Assembly (NCBI GenBank): GCA_023436305.1
Contig: JAEZJQ010000037.1
Span: 1-6,021 of the forward strand
Direction: 5' to 3'
Source of the DNA: Bacillota bacterium
Lineage (GTDB): Bacteria > Bacillota > UBA4882 > UBA8346
Length of the DNA stretch: 6,021 bases
The position numbers and the translations under genes were made by a program. Under the pieces are notes generated by a model, which ran no database searches, was not told where the DNA came from, and saw only the letters and a list, made by a program, of their open reading frames with translations. Shown one piece after another: positions 1-6,021 of the stretch (its first letter is position 1; the number at the start of each line of letters is the position of its first letter).

Positions 1-109
1 CTAATAATCCGTGAACGTTCCCAAAGAAAGGAAGTGACTGTGAAAGAAAATTAGAAAGGAAGCATTGATTCTAATCCAATGAACCGTAAAGAAAGGGGAG
101 AAGATAGTT

Positions 110-1735
110 TTGAAAAGAATCGTTGTATTTTTGTTTGTCATGGCGCTGTTATTGGTATCGGCCATATCGGTCACCAATATTTCATACGCCGCCGGGGATG
201 TGAAGATCCAGATGGCGAATTCAAATACCGCCGCCACTACGAATTCCATCAGCCCGAAAATTAAGCTGATCAATCAGAGTTCCTCCGCAATCAATCTTTC
301 CACTGTGACCATCCGGTATTATTATACGGTGGATGGGGAAAAGACGCAGAATTACTGGTGCGACTATGCGGCTATTACGAGTCCCAACCATACCGCCATC
401 ACTTCCAATGTGACGGGCAAGTTTGTCAAAATGGGTTCAGCGGCAACCGGTGCGGATTACTATCTGGAGATCGGTTTTGCGAGCGGCGCGGGCAGTCTGG
501 CATCCGGCGGTACCGTCGAAATCCAATCCCGGTTCGCTAAAAATGACTGGACCAATTATACCCAAACCGGCGATTATTCCTTCAACGCGTCGGCCTCCGA
601 TTATGTAGACTGGACCTATGTAACCGCATATGTTTCAGGAATCCTGCAATGGGGAACCGAGCCGGGGGGAAGCGTTACGACTCCTACAGCCACACCAACA
701 GCAACAGTTGTTGGTAATACACCTACGCCGACCTCGACAAGCACAGGTATTAAAACGCCAACTCCGACGCCTACCGGGATACCCACACCGACCCCGACCA
801 CCGGACCGGTTGTGACGTCGGGTCTGCCGGTTCCTCCAGGCAGCAATAACGTTCCCCGGCCAACGGGAACTGTCGGGAATCTGACTGTAGTCAACTGGGC
901 GGGCTTTACAGGCGCGGTTTCCTATACGTTTGACGACGCCAACTCGTCCCAGATCACCCATTACTCGACAATCAACGGCCTGGGCGTACCCATGACCTTC
1001 TACCTCCAGTCCAACAAGAGCGAAGCATCAAGCAGCATATGGGCGCAGGCGCTTCAAGCCGGCCACGAACTTGGCAACCACACCCAAAGCCATCCGCAAA
1101 CCGGCTCAGGTAGTGATATCGATGCATGTACGACCTTTATTCAGCAGCATTTCGGTGTAAAGCCCTATACCATGGCAGCGCCGTACGGTGATTACAGTTA
1201 TGTGAGCCTTGCTCAGTCCAGGTTCCTGATTAACCGGGGTGTCGCAGGCGGCTCCATTGCGCCGAACGGCAGTTCCGATCCGTTCAACCTGCCTTGTCAT
1301 ATTCCGGCCACAGGCGCGCAGGCCAGCGCCATGACCAGTGTTGTCAGTTCGGCCCGTAGTGCGGGAAATTGGCAGATTGTTCTGATCCACGGGTTCACTG
1401 GTGGCAGCGATGGCGCGTACCAGCCTGTCGATATTGCGCAGTTTACAAGCAGCGTGAATGCCGTCAAGGCGTTCGGCGACATGTGGATCGATACTGTCGT
1501 CGACATCGGCGCATACTGGCGCGCGCAGAAGTTGTTTTCGACGATTTCTCCCACCATATCCGGCAGTGATATGATCTACAAATGGACTTTGCCGACGAAC
1601 TTTCCCAGCGGCAAGTACCTGCGCGTCAAGGTCAGCGGAGGCACTCTTAAACAAAATAATCAGGTGCTGAATTGGGATAGCCATGGTTATTATGAAATCT
1701 CTTTGGATGCGGGTTCACTCACCATATCTCAATGA
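110..1735 (+). CDS. Secreted CBM3-linked polysaccharide deacetylase (NodB/CE4-type)
   Basis: A 541-residue exported protein, probably removing acetyl groups from a polysaccharide such as xylan or chitin at a cellulose surface. Residues 1-28 form a signal peptide (Lys-Arg, hydrophobic core, cleavage near SYA-AGD). Residues 30-186 are a CBM3 with the family's RYYYT, NYWCDY and DWTNYTQTGDYSF motifs. Residues 187-255 are a Thr/Pro-rich linker. Residues about 262-470 are a NodB domain: motif 1 YTFDDAN gives catalytic and metal Asp275/Asp276, motif 2 GNHTQSH gives metal ligands His324/His328, and motif 5 LIHG gives His427. Motif 3 reads MAAPYG, so the usual Arg is absent. Residues about 476-541 form an unassigned beta-rich tail. 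The start is TTG, because AAAGGGGAG at 92-100 is correctly spaced and the signal peptide begins there. There is no dockerin. The substrate is inferred; the domain calls are firm. Confidence 0.95.
   Translation: MKRIVVFLFVMALLLVSAISVTNISYAAGDVKIQMANSNTAATTNSISPKIKLINQSSSAINLSTVTIRYYYTVDGEKTQNYWCDYAAITSPNHTAITSNVTGKFVKMGSAATGADYYLEIGFASGAGSLASGGTVEIQSRFAKNDWTNYTQTGDYSFNASASDYVDWTYVTAYVSGILQWGTEPGGSVTTPTATPTATVVGNTPTPTSTSTGIKTPTPTPTGIPTPTPTTGPVVTSGLPVPPGSNNVPRPTGTVGNLTVVNWAGFTGAVSYTFDDANSSQITHYSTINGLGVPMTFYLQSNKSEASSSIWAQALQAGHELGNHTQSHPQTGSGSDIDACTTFIQQHFGVKPYTMAAPYGDYSYVSLAQSRFLINRGVAGGSIAPNGSSDPFNLPCHIPATGAQASAMTSVVSSARSAGNWQIVLIHGFTGGSDGAYQPVDIAQFTSSVNAVKAFGDMWIDTVVDIGAYWRAQKLFSTISPTISGSDMIYKWTLPTNFPSGKYLRVKVSGGTLKQNNQVLNWDSHGYYEISLDAGSLTISQ
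192..666 (+). repeat. CBM3-coding module, copy 1 of a direct duplication
   Basis: This stretch aligns with 2193-2667 at a constant offset of 2001 bp and needs no insertion or deletion. Exact shared runs include 350-372 (23 bp) and 405-430 (26 bp). The encoded modules are about 80% identical by hand count. Similarity is lost in the linker and catalytic regions on the right and is weak in the signal peptide on the left, so the repeat matches the binding module and not the whole gene. Confidence 0.9.
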
Positions 1736-1853
1736 AACGGCGCCGGTTTTTCACAGCCGGATTCCGGCGTGGTGTTTGAATTGGCAGTTTTCTCAGCAGT
1801 AACTCATATCTAAATTACTTTTTGCTAATATATCCAGGAAACGATGATGGAAC

Positions 1854-1885
1854 AATCCGGCGGCGAGAATGCTGCCGGATTTCTT
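1854..1885 (+). terminator. Hairpin terminator candidate downstream of the CBM3-deacetylase gene
   Basis: AATCCGGCGGC (1854-1864) pairs with GCTGCCGGATT (1871-1881) over 11 bp with one G-T pair, and the loop is GAGAAT. The tail TCTT after the stem is only a modest U-tract, so termination may be partial or shared with the next hairpin. It lies about 120 bp after the stop codon. Confidence 0.6.
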
Positions 1886-1890
1886 ATGAT

Positions 1891-1910
1891 GCGCCCGGTA
1901 TGGCGCTTTT
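1891..1910 (+). terminator. Second short GC hairpin with a TTTT tail
   Basis: GCGCC (1891-1895) pairs with GGCGC (1902-1906) around the loop CGGTAT, and TTTT follows at 1907-1910. The stem is short. Placed six bases after the preceding hairpin, it looks like the second half of a tandem terminator between the two esterase genes. Confidence 0.45.
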
Positions 1911-1969
1911 GGTGGTGAACTTATCGCAAATCGTATGATAATAATGCAAGTTTTTGAGTGATTTATGCA

Positions 1970-1998
1970 ATGATTTTTGATTCAAATAATTTTATAAT
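1970..1998 (+). promoter_or_regulatory. Putative promoter of the CBM3-SGNH esterase gene
   Basis: A perfect -10 hexamer TATAAT lies at 1993-1998 in an A+T-rich stretch. The best -35 at 17 bp spacing is ATGATT (1970-1975), which matches TTGACA at only three positions, so the site may need an activator or be read by another sigma factor. It would give a leader of about 100 bases. The leader begins with two CCGG blocks (2006-2009 and 2018-2021) that could form a small hairpin. I saw no recognisable riboswitch in it. Confidence 0.4.
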
Positions 1999-2107
1999 AA
2001 AATAACCGGATATGCCGCCGGAATGAAAGGGGGATGGCCCTATCCAAACAAGATGAATAACTCCGAATAAATGGGTAAATGTCATTAAAAATTAGGAGGG
2101 AGATTTT

Positions 2108-4117
2108 TTGAAGAAAAGAATCGTTTTTATCGCGCTAATCATCACATTGTTATGTTTTTCAATAACATCTATCGTTAATATTACATCGGCGTCCGGGGAT
2201 CTTAAAATCCAGATGTATAATTCAAGCACCGCCGCCACCACCAATACCATCAGTCCGGTTATCAAGCTTATCAATCAGGGTTCGGCGGCAGTCATCCTAT
2301 CCACCGTGACTATCCGGTATTATTACACCGTGGATGGGGATAAGACGCAAAATTACTGGTGCGACTATGCGGCCGTTACTAGTCCGGGCCATACCGCCAT
2401 CACTGCCAATGTGACGGGCAAGTTTGTCAAATTGGACACAGCGGTAACCGGAGCGGATTACTACCTGGAAATCGGTTTCACAAGCGGCGCGGGCAGCCTT
2501 GCATCCGGCGGCGTCCTGGAGATTCAATCCCGGATCACCAAAAACGATTGGACCAATTACACCCAAACCGGAGATTATTCCTTTAACTCGTCGGCTTCGA
2601 GTTTTGTAGATTGGTCCACGGTAACGTCCTATGTATCCGGAACCCTGCAATGGGGGACCGAGCCGGGAAGCGTATCAAATCCCACGGCTACGCCCACTCC
2701 GACGGTGGTAACAACGGCTACCCCGACACCTACGGTAATAACGGTCACTCCTACACCTACGGTAACAACGGCTACGCCTACACCGACAACAATAACGGCT
2801 ACACCCACACCCACGTCAACCCCCACGTCGATTCCGACGGCTTCGCCGGTTCCGACAGCCACTCCGACAGGTAGCGTAAGTATCCCTTGGGATTGGGCCG
2901 GAGTCGTCGGTACGGGCCAGAGTCTCTCGGTTGGCGCCTCGGCTGATCAGCCCGTGACCACAACCCAACCCTATTCCAACCTGAAGCTTTCACTGGGGAG
3001 CCTGGTTGTGCCGCCATGGGACCCGAGTAGTAGCGCCCTTTCCATGGTTCCACTGGTCGAGCCGATTCGGGTGTATGGTATCTACAATCCGGCGGGTCCG
3101 TATCCCGGGAATATATTTGGTGAGACACCGCATTCCGCAATGGCCAACCAGATTTCGTCCCTGGTCCTGGCGGCTTCGGGAGCCAATTACATCACCGTGC
3201 ATACGGTGGTGGGTGAAACAGGAAAGGGAATCGACTGCCTCCGTAAAACCGCCGTTGATACCGGTTATTCCGGAAGGGCATATGCGGCGACCTTGTTTGA
3301 AGTCGAGGCCATCAAACGTTTGGCTGCGGTTGCGGGTAAAACATATGGTGTAGGCGGCATTATCATTACCCATGGTGAATCAGATTCCGGTAATACCAAT
3401 TACGAGAATGAATTATATACGCTGTGGTCCGACTATAATACGGATATTAAGGCCATTACCGGTCAAACCCAGAGCATTCCGCTATTTACAAACCAGCAGA
3501 ATTCCTGCGGGACCACTGGTATATCGTTTTCCACCCTGGTCCAGTGGAAGGTGGGATTGGACTATCCCGGGAAAATCATTTGCGTGGGACCCAAGTACCA
3601 GTATCCTTATGCCACCGACGGCGTTCACCTGGTGGCGGAAGGCTACCGGCAACTGGGCGAGAAACACGGCCAAGTCTACTACGAGAAGGTGGTCCTGGGC
3701 CGTGACTGGCAGCCGCTCCAACCGACCAGTGTAGTAAGAACCAGCACTAGGGTGATTACGGTGAACTTCAATGTGCCGGTGGCGCCGCTGGTTTGGGACA
3801 GCACCATGCCGGCTCCCAATCAGAGTAGCTTGACGGAGTGGGCTAATGGAAAGGGTTTTGAGGTCTACACTACCAGCGGTACAAGAATTACCATCAGTTC
3901 TGTACAGATTTCCGGCAGATCGGTAATCATCACCTGCGCCAGTGATCTTCCCACGTCATACCTGAAGGTCGGCTACGCCTATACCAGCGGCGGCACGAAA
4001 AGGACCAACGGAACCGTTCGCTGGGGCTTGCTCCGGGACTCCGACCCCTTCGTGGGCAGCAACACCGGAGTTGCGCTACCGAACTTCTGCGTGTCGTTTG
4101 AATTGGATGTTCCTTAA
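2108..4117 (+). CDS. Secreted CBM3-linked SGNH/SASA-type carbohydrate acetyl esterase
   Basis: A 669-residue exported protein, probably an acetyl esterase acting on plant cell wall polysaccharide. Residues 1-29 are a signal peptide (cleavage near TSA-SGD). Residues 31-187 are a CBM3 about 80% identical to that of the preceding gene. Residues 188-256 are a linker of TATPTPTV-like repeats. Residues about 258-530 are an SGNH hydrolase domain: GTGQSLSVG at 268-276 resembles the GQS block of sialate/xylan acetyl esterases, with Ser272 as likely nucleophile. THGESDSG at 421-428 fits the GESD block, and DGVHLVAEGY at 504-513 supplies the Asp504/His507 pair. Residues about 536-669 form an Ig-like beta-rich domain of unknown role. 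The start is TTG, seven bases after AGGAGGG (2094-2100). There is no dockerin. CE6 or another SASA family is possible, and the exact family and substrate are inferred. Confidence 0.94.
   Translation: MKKRIVFIALIITLLCFSITSIVNITSASGDLKIQMYNSSTAATTNTISPVIKLINQGSAAVILSTVTIRYYYTVDGDKTQNYWCDYAAVTSPGHTAITANVTGKFVKLDTAVTGADYYLEIGFTSGAGSLASGGVLEIQSRITKNDWTNYTQTGDYSFNSSASSFVDWSTVTSYVSGTLQWGTEPGSVSNPTATPTPTVVTTATPTPTVITVTPTPTVTTATPTPTTITATPTPTSTPTSIPTASPVPTATPTGSVSIPWDWAGVVGTGQSLSVGASADQPVTTTQPYSNLKLSLGSLVVPPWDPSSSALSMVPLVEPIRVYGIYNPAGPYPGNIFGETPHSAMANQISSLVLAASGANYITVHTVVGETGKGIDCLRKTAVDTGYSGRAYAATLFEVEAIKRLAAVAGKTYGVGGIIITHGESDSGNTNYENELYTLWSDYNTDIKAITGQTQSIPLFTNQQNSCGTTGISFSTLVQWKVGLDYPGKIICVGPKYQYPYATDGVHLVAEGYRQLGEKHGQVYYEKVVLGRDWQPLQPTSVVRTSTRVITVNFNVPVAPLVWDSTMPAPNQSSLTEWANGKGFEVYTTSGTRITISSVQISGRSVIITCASDLPTSYLKVGYAYTSGGTKRTNGTVRWGLLRDSDPFVGSNTGVALPNFCVSFELDVP
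2193..2667 (+). repeat. CBM3-coding module, copy 2 of a direct duplication
   Basis: This is the counterpart of 192-666, gap-free at an offset of 2001 bp. Differences are scattered and often synonymous or conservative, which fits an older duplication under purifying selection, or gene conversion, better than a very recent copy. Confidence 0.9.
2684..2827 (+). repeat. Imperfect about 30-bp tandem repeats coding the Thr-Pro linker
   Basis: Residues 193-240 read as successive units close to TATPTPTVVT, TATPTPTVIT, VTPTPTVT, TATPTPTTIT and ATPTPTSTPT. The DNA repeats blocks such as ACGGCTAC and CCTACGGTAA with a period near 30 bp, and one unit is shortened to 24 bp. Linkers of this kind are flexible, often O-glycosylated spacers between binding and catalytic modules. 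Unit number is likely to vary between strains through slippage. Confidence 0.8.
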
Positions 4118-4162
4118 GGGATAAATTTAAAATTTAAACATCGGTTTTAAGCAATTCATCGA

Positions 4163-4202
4163 GGGTTGTTCTGAAAAGTTAATTTTCAGAACAGCCCTTT
4201 TT
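4163..4202 (+). terminator. Strong intrinsic terminator after the CBM3-SGNH esterase gene
   Basis: GGGTTGTTCTGAAAA (4163-4177) pairs with TTTTCAGAACAGCCC (4183-4197) over 15 bp with a single G-T pair. The loop is GTTAA and TTTTT follows at 4198-4202. It begins 46 bp after the stop codon. The A-tract before the loop is matched by T's, and the stem is nearly symmetrical, but the U-tract is clearest in the + direction. Confidence 0.92.
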
Positions 4203-4271
4203 CCGTTTTGGTCCCGGCGCGAACGATTCAAATACTATCGGACACCGGTGAAAAATATTTATTTATCTAAA

Positions 4272-4301
4272 AGGACAAGTCGATTCATCATTGAATATAA
4301 T
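4272..4301 (+). promoter_or_regulatory. Putative promoter upstream of the MITE-like element
   Basis: TATAAT at 4296-4301 is a perfect -10 hexamer. AGGACA at 4272-4277 matches four of six -35 positions with an 18-bp spacer. Transcription would start just inside the inverted-repeat element and run through it into the deacetylase gene at 4439, giving a leader of about 130 bases that could fold into a long hairpin. It may be the original promoter of that gene, now separated from it by the insertion. Confidence 0.45.
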
Positions 4302-4417
4302 CTAGGAGTCTGTGCGGGTAATAGGTTTTCGAAGCATGTTTAGTGTTTAGTGACATAATCGAATACAAGAATTGTAGTTTTAAGCTATAAAAATGTGTTA
4401 CTCACACAGACTCCTAG
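4302..4417. mobile_element. MITE-like 116-bp element with long terminal inverted repeats
   Basis: The outer 13 bases CTAGGAGTCTGTG (4302-4314) are exactly inverted at 4405-4417. Pairing continues imperfectly inward to 4323/4396, giving about 22-bp terminal repeats. CTAG at both ends could be a 4-bp target duplication, a pattern known for parts of the IS5 family (YTAR targets), although CTAG is palindromic and could equally be part of the repeats. The interior is A+T rich, has no ORF, and carries a GTTTAGT tandem pair at 4338-4351. A weak promoter-like pair GTGACA (4350-4355) and TGTAGT (4373-4378), 17 bp apart, lies inside. The alternative is a structured leader RNA. Confidence 0.65.
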
Positions 4418-4438
4418 CAAAGTTGCGGGGGGTTCAAA

Positions 4439-5206
4439 ATGAATTTAAAAAAAGCGTACTTAACCATTGATGATGCGCCAAGCAACGATTTTCGGAACAA
4501 GGTGGATTTTCTTTCGAAGATGAAGATTCCGGCCATATTTTTTTGTGTCGGTGAAAACATTTTAAAGCATGAAAACGATATGGTTTACGCGATTCATAAG
4601 GGATTTACCATTGGTAATCATTCCTTGACTCATCCTTATTTTTCAGATTTGTCATTGGAAGAGTGCCAATATCAAATCAAAAAAACGGATGAAATCATCG
4701 AACAGATGTATCAAAAAAGTGGAGTGGAGAGACCGGCGAAGTTTTTTCGATTTCCCCTTTTTGACTCGGGTGGGGATGATAACTCGGCGGAATATCAAAA
4801 AGAGTCGCTGGAACAGGTACGGCTCATGTACCCAAGAGAAGAAAAACGAAAAGCCATCCAGTCCTTTCTACAAGCTCAGGGGTATCGTCAACCCGATTTT
4901 CAAGGTATCAATCTCAAGAGGTTTAATGACGCCAAACTATTGGATGATTTCGACGTCCGCTGCACCTTCGACCAAAAGGAGTACTGGCTTAATAAAGAGG
5001 ACGCCCCGGATGGATTAAATGAAGCGGAGGCCATACTGGCAAGAATCGACAAGGATTATCCGGAGAAAGGCCAAGCTTTAAATGATTTGGGGACGACGGA
5101 TATTATATTGATTCACGATCATGATTATTCCGGGCAAATTGTTGAATTGTTTTATACAATTATACGGCGTTATATCGAAAAGGGGATTTGTTTTTTAGCA
5201 GTGTAG
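4439..5206 (+). CDS. Cytoplasmic NodB-fold polysaccharide deacetylase family protein
   Basis: A 255-residue protein with no signal peptide or membrane segment. Motif 1 is LTIDDAPS, with Asp11/Asp12 as the catalytic and metal Asp of the CE4 fold. Motif 2 is GNHSLTHP, with metal ligands His61 and His65. Motif 3 is FFRFPLF, with Arg104 and Pro106. Motif 5 is ILIHDHD, with His226. All expected metal and catalytic positions are therefore present. About 65 residues (108-175) of unusual, partly charged sequence lie between motifs 3 and 4. ATG is used, with a G-rich stretch GGGGGG (4427-4432) as a poor ribosome binding site. The lack of export suggests an intracellular small sugar or other N-acyl substrate and not cell wall polymer, but this is inference. 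Base composition looks lower in G+C than the upstream esterases. Confidence 0.9.
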   Translation: MNLKKAYLTIDDAPSNDFRNKVDFLSKMKIPAIFFCVGENILKHENDMVYAIHKGFTIGNHSLTHPYFSDLSLEECQYQIKKTDEIIEQMYQKSGVERPAKFFRFPLFDSGGDDNSAEYQKESLEQVRLMYPREEKRKAIQSFLQAQGYRQPDFQGINLKRFNDAKLLDDFDVRCTFDQKEYWLNKEDAPDGLNEAEAILARIDKDYPEKGQALNDLGTTDIILIHDHDYSGQIVELFYTIIRRYIEKGICFLAV

Positions 5207-5241
5207 TTCATCCGGAGTCTTAATCTCATAATATGTAAATT
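5207..5241. other. Short convergent intergenic gap
   Basis: Thirty-five bases separate the stop codons of the deacetylase (+) and methyltransferase (-) genes. The stretch is A+T rich. I see no convincing hairpin with a U-tract, so the two transcripts may overlap at their 3' ends. Confidence 0.6.
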
Positions 5242-6003
5242 TTATTTCTTCCTGGAATATACTAATAACTGTAATTCCTTATATGTCGCTTCTTTGCCGT
5301 AATAGTTCGAAAAAGTATTAATGATTTCCATTCCACGCGATTGTAAAATTGTATCTAATTCGGATTTTGAATATAAACGCGTTGATGAACATGGGTCGAT
5401 GAAATCCGGTTTTTGAGCGGTTTCCCCAAATGTAATTCCCCAATCGCTAAATATCATTCTGCGGTTTTCTTGATCCCAATCAAATTCCGGTAATGATAAC
5501 GTTGTGGCTCCAATCTCCCAATGGCGTTTCGGGAAATACGCTTCCGCATGTTCGGCGTTACAAATATCCATAAAATGTTTACCACCCGGTTTAAGAGCGC
5601 TTGCGATCCTATCAAAGATTTTTAAATTCTCCTCATCGTTTTCCAGATAACCGATAGCGCCATCCGCCAGATTAAAGACTACATCAAATTCATTTTTATA
5701 TTTTAAGTCCCGAATATCCGCTTGGATAAAATCAATTTTCAACGAAGCTAATTTGGCCTCTTTGATGGCATCATCGATATAATCTTTTGTAATATAGATT
5801 CCGACCACCGAAAACCCTTTCCGTGCCAACGAAAAGGAATGTCTGCCAAAACCGCAGGCCAAATCAAGTACCCGCTCTTTCCCTGTTAGTTCAAGAGTTT
5901 TTATGATAAAATCCACCTGGTTTTCCGTGTCTTCAACCCACGATTGATTTTTAATATCCAGTGACCAGATATTCTTATACCATTCCGGATTAATTTTCTT
6001 CAT
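5242..6003 (-). CDS. Class I SAM-dependent methyltransferase
   Basis: A 253-residue cytoplasmic protein of the Methyltransf_25-like class I fold; the methyl acceptor is unknown. Motif I VLDLACGFGRH (residues 45-55) is the glycine-rich SAM-binding loop. The strand after it reads VVGIYITKDYI (67-77), where the family norm is an acidic residue at the Tyr70 position to bind the SAM ribose. ADIRDL (95-100) fits the adenine-contact acidic motif. FDVVFNLADGAIGYL (106-120) is motif IV, and LKPGGKHFMDI (137-147) is the typical later strand and turn. The C-terminal half (150-253) is probably the acceptor-binding region. ATG is preceded six bases away by AAAGGAG (complement of 6010-6016). The promoter lies outside the window. 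Codon use appears A+T rich, as in the neighbouring deacetylase. Confidence 0.93.
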   Translation of the reverse strand: MKKINPEWYKNIWSLDIKNQSWVEDTENQVDFIIKTLELTGKERVLDLACGFGRHSFSLARKGFSVVGIYITKDYIDDAIKEAKLASLKIDFIQADIRDLKYKNEFDVVFNLADGAIGYLENDEENLKIFDRIASALKPGGKHFMDICNAEHAEAYFPKRHWEIGATTLSLPEFDWDQENRRMIFSDWGITFGETAQKPDFIDPCSSTRLYSKSELDTILQSRGMEIINTFSNYYGKEATYKELQLLVYSRKK

Positions 6004-6009
6004 GGAATA

Positions 6010-6016
6010 CTCCTTT
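6010..6016 (-). promoter_or_regulatory. Ribosome binding site of the methyltransferase gene
   Basis: Read on the minus strand, AAAGGAG stands six bases before the ATG. This fixes the start codon and shows the gene is complete inside the window. Confidence 0.85.
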
Positions 6017-6021
6017 GATCG

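Noticed and set aside
13..20. GAACGTTC palindrome upstream of the first gene, considered as a LexA-type operator
   Set aside because: LexA boxes of Bacillota need a spacer between the half sites, and no promoter could be placed next to it.
1106..1684. A 192-codon open frame on the minus strand inside the deacetylase gene
   Set aside because: It lies wholly antisense to the conserved NodB domain, has no recognisable motif, and is explained by the codon bias of the real gene.
1741..1769. CGCCGG / CCGGCG inverted repeat just after the first stop codon
   Set aside because: The loop is long and no T-tract follows, so it is weaker as a terminator than the hairpins at 1854-1910.
1999..2107. Riboswitch (for example cyclic di-GMP) in the leader of the SGNH esterase gene
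   Set aside because: None of the conserved core sequences of known riboswitch classes could be found; only small CCGG hairpins are visible.
2684..2827. Possible CRISPR-like repeat array
   Set aside because: The repeats are contiguous, imperfect, in frame and code for a Thr-Pro linker. There are no unique spacers.
2629..2862. Minus-strand frame of Val-Gly repeats
   Set aside because: It is the antisense reading of the Thr-Pro linker repeats. The same effect occurs at 616-894 in the first gene.
2611..2874. Low-complexity + frame rich in Gly, Asn and Tyr over the linker
   Set aside because: It is an out-of-frame reading of the Thr-Pro repeat DNA within the esterase gene, with no ribosome binding site.
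110..4117. Cellulosomal membership of the two esterases
   Set aside because: No duplicated calcium-binding dockerin segment or cohesin is present in either protein. CBM3 also occurs in free enzymes.

Overview
The window reads as a piece of a Bacillota (Clostridia-like, polysaccharide-degrading) chromosome. The signs are strong AGGAGG-type ribosome binding sites, TTG starts, Gram-positive style signal peptides without a lipobox, family 3 carbohydrate-binding modules (CBM3) and Thr-Pro rich linkers. Neither secreted enzyme carries a dockerin, so they look like free extracellular enzymes and not cellulosome subunits. The genus cannot be fixed from the sequence alone.

Left two thirds (110-4117, + strand): two secreted carbohydrate esterases lie in tandem. 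Each is built as signal peptide, CBM3, Pro/Thr linker, catalytic domain and a small C-terminal beta-rich tail. The CBM3 modules are near-duplicates (about 80% identical in protein by hand count, with no gap in the DNA alignment), but the catalytic domains are unrelated. The first is a NodB/CE4-type polysaccharide deacetylase. The second is an SGNH/SASA-type acetyl esterase. Together they suggest removal of acetyl groups from cellulose-associated polymers such as acetylated xylan. Two hairpins resembling terminators and a separate putative promoter lie between them, so they are probably separate transcription units. A strong intrinsic terminator ends the second gene.

Middle (4203-4438): a putative promoter is followed directly by a 116-bp element with long imperfect terminal inverted repeats bounded by CTAG. 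It looks like a MITE or other small non-autonomous insertion, and it ends 21 bp before the next gene.

Right third (4439-6003): a cytoplasmic NodB-fold deacetylase-like protein (+ strand) converges on a class I SAM-dependent methyltransferase (- strand), with 35 bp between the stops. Both look more A+T rich than the secreted pair and have no evident functional link to it. The methyltransferase has Tyr where the family normally has the ribose-binding acidic residue.

No RNA gene, CRISPR array, transposase gene or clearly new system is visible. The most notable points are the shared CBM3 joined to two different esterase folds, the MITE-like element in a promoter region, and unusual active-site residues in two enzymes.
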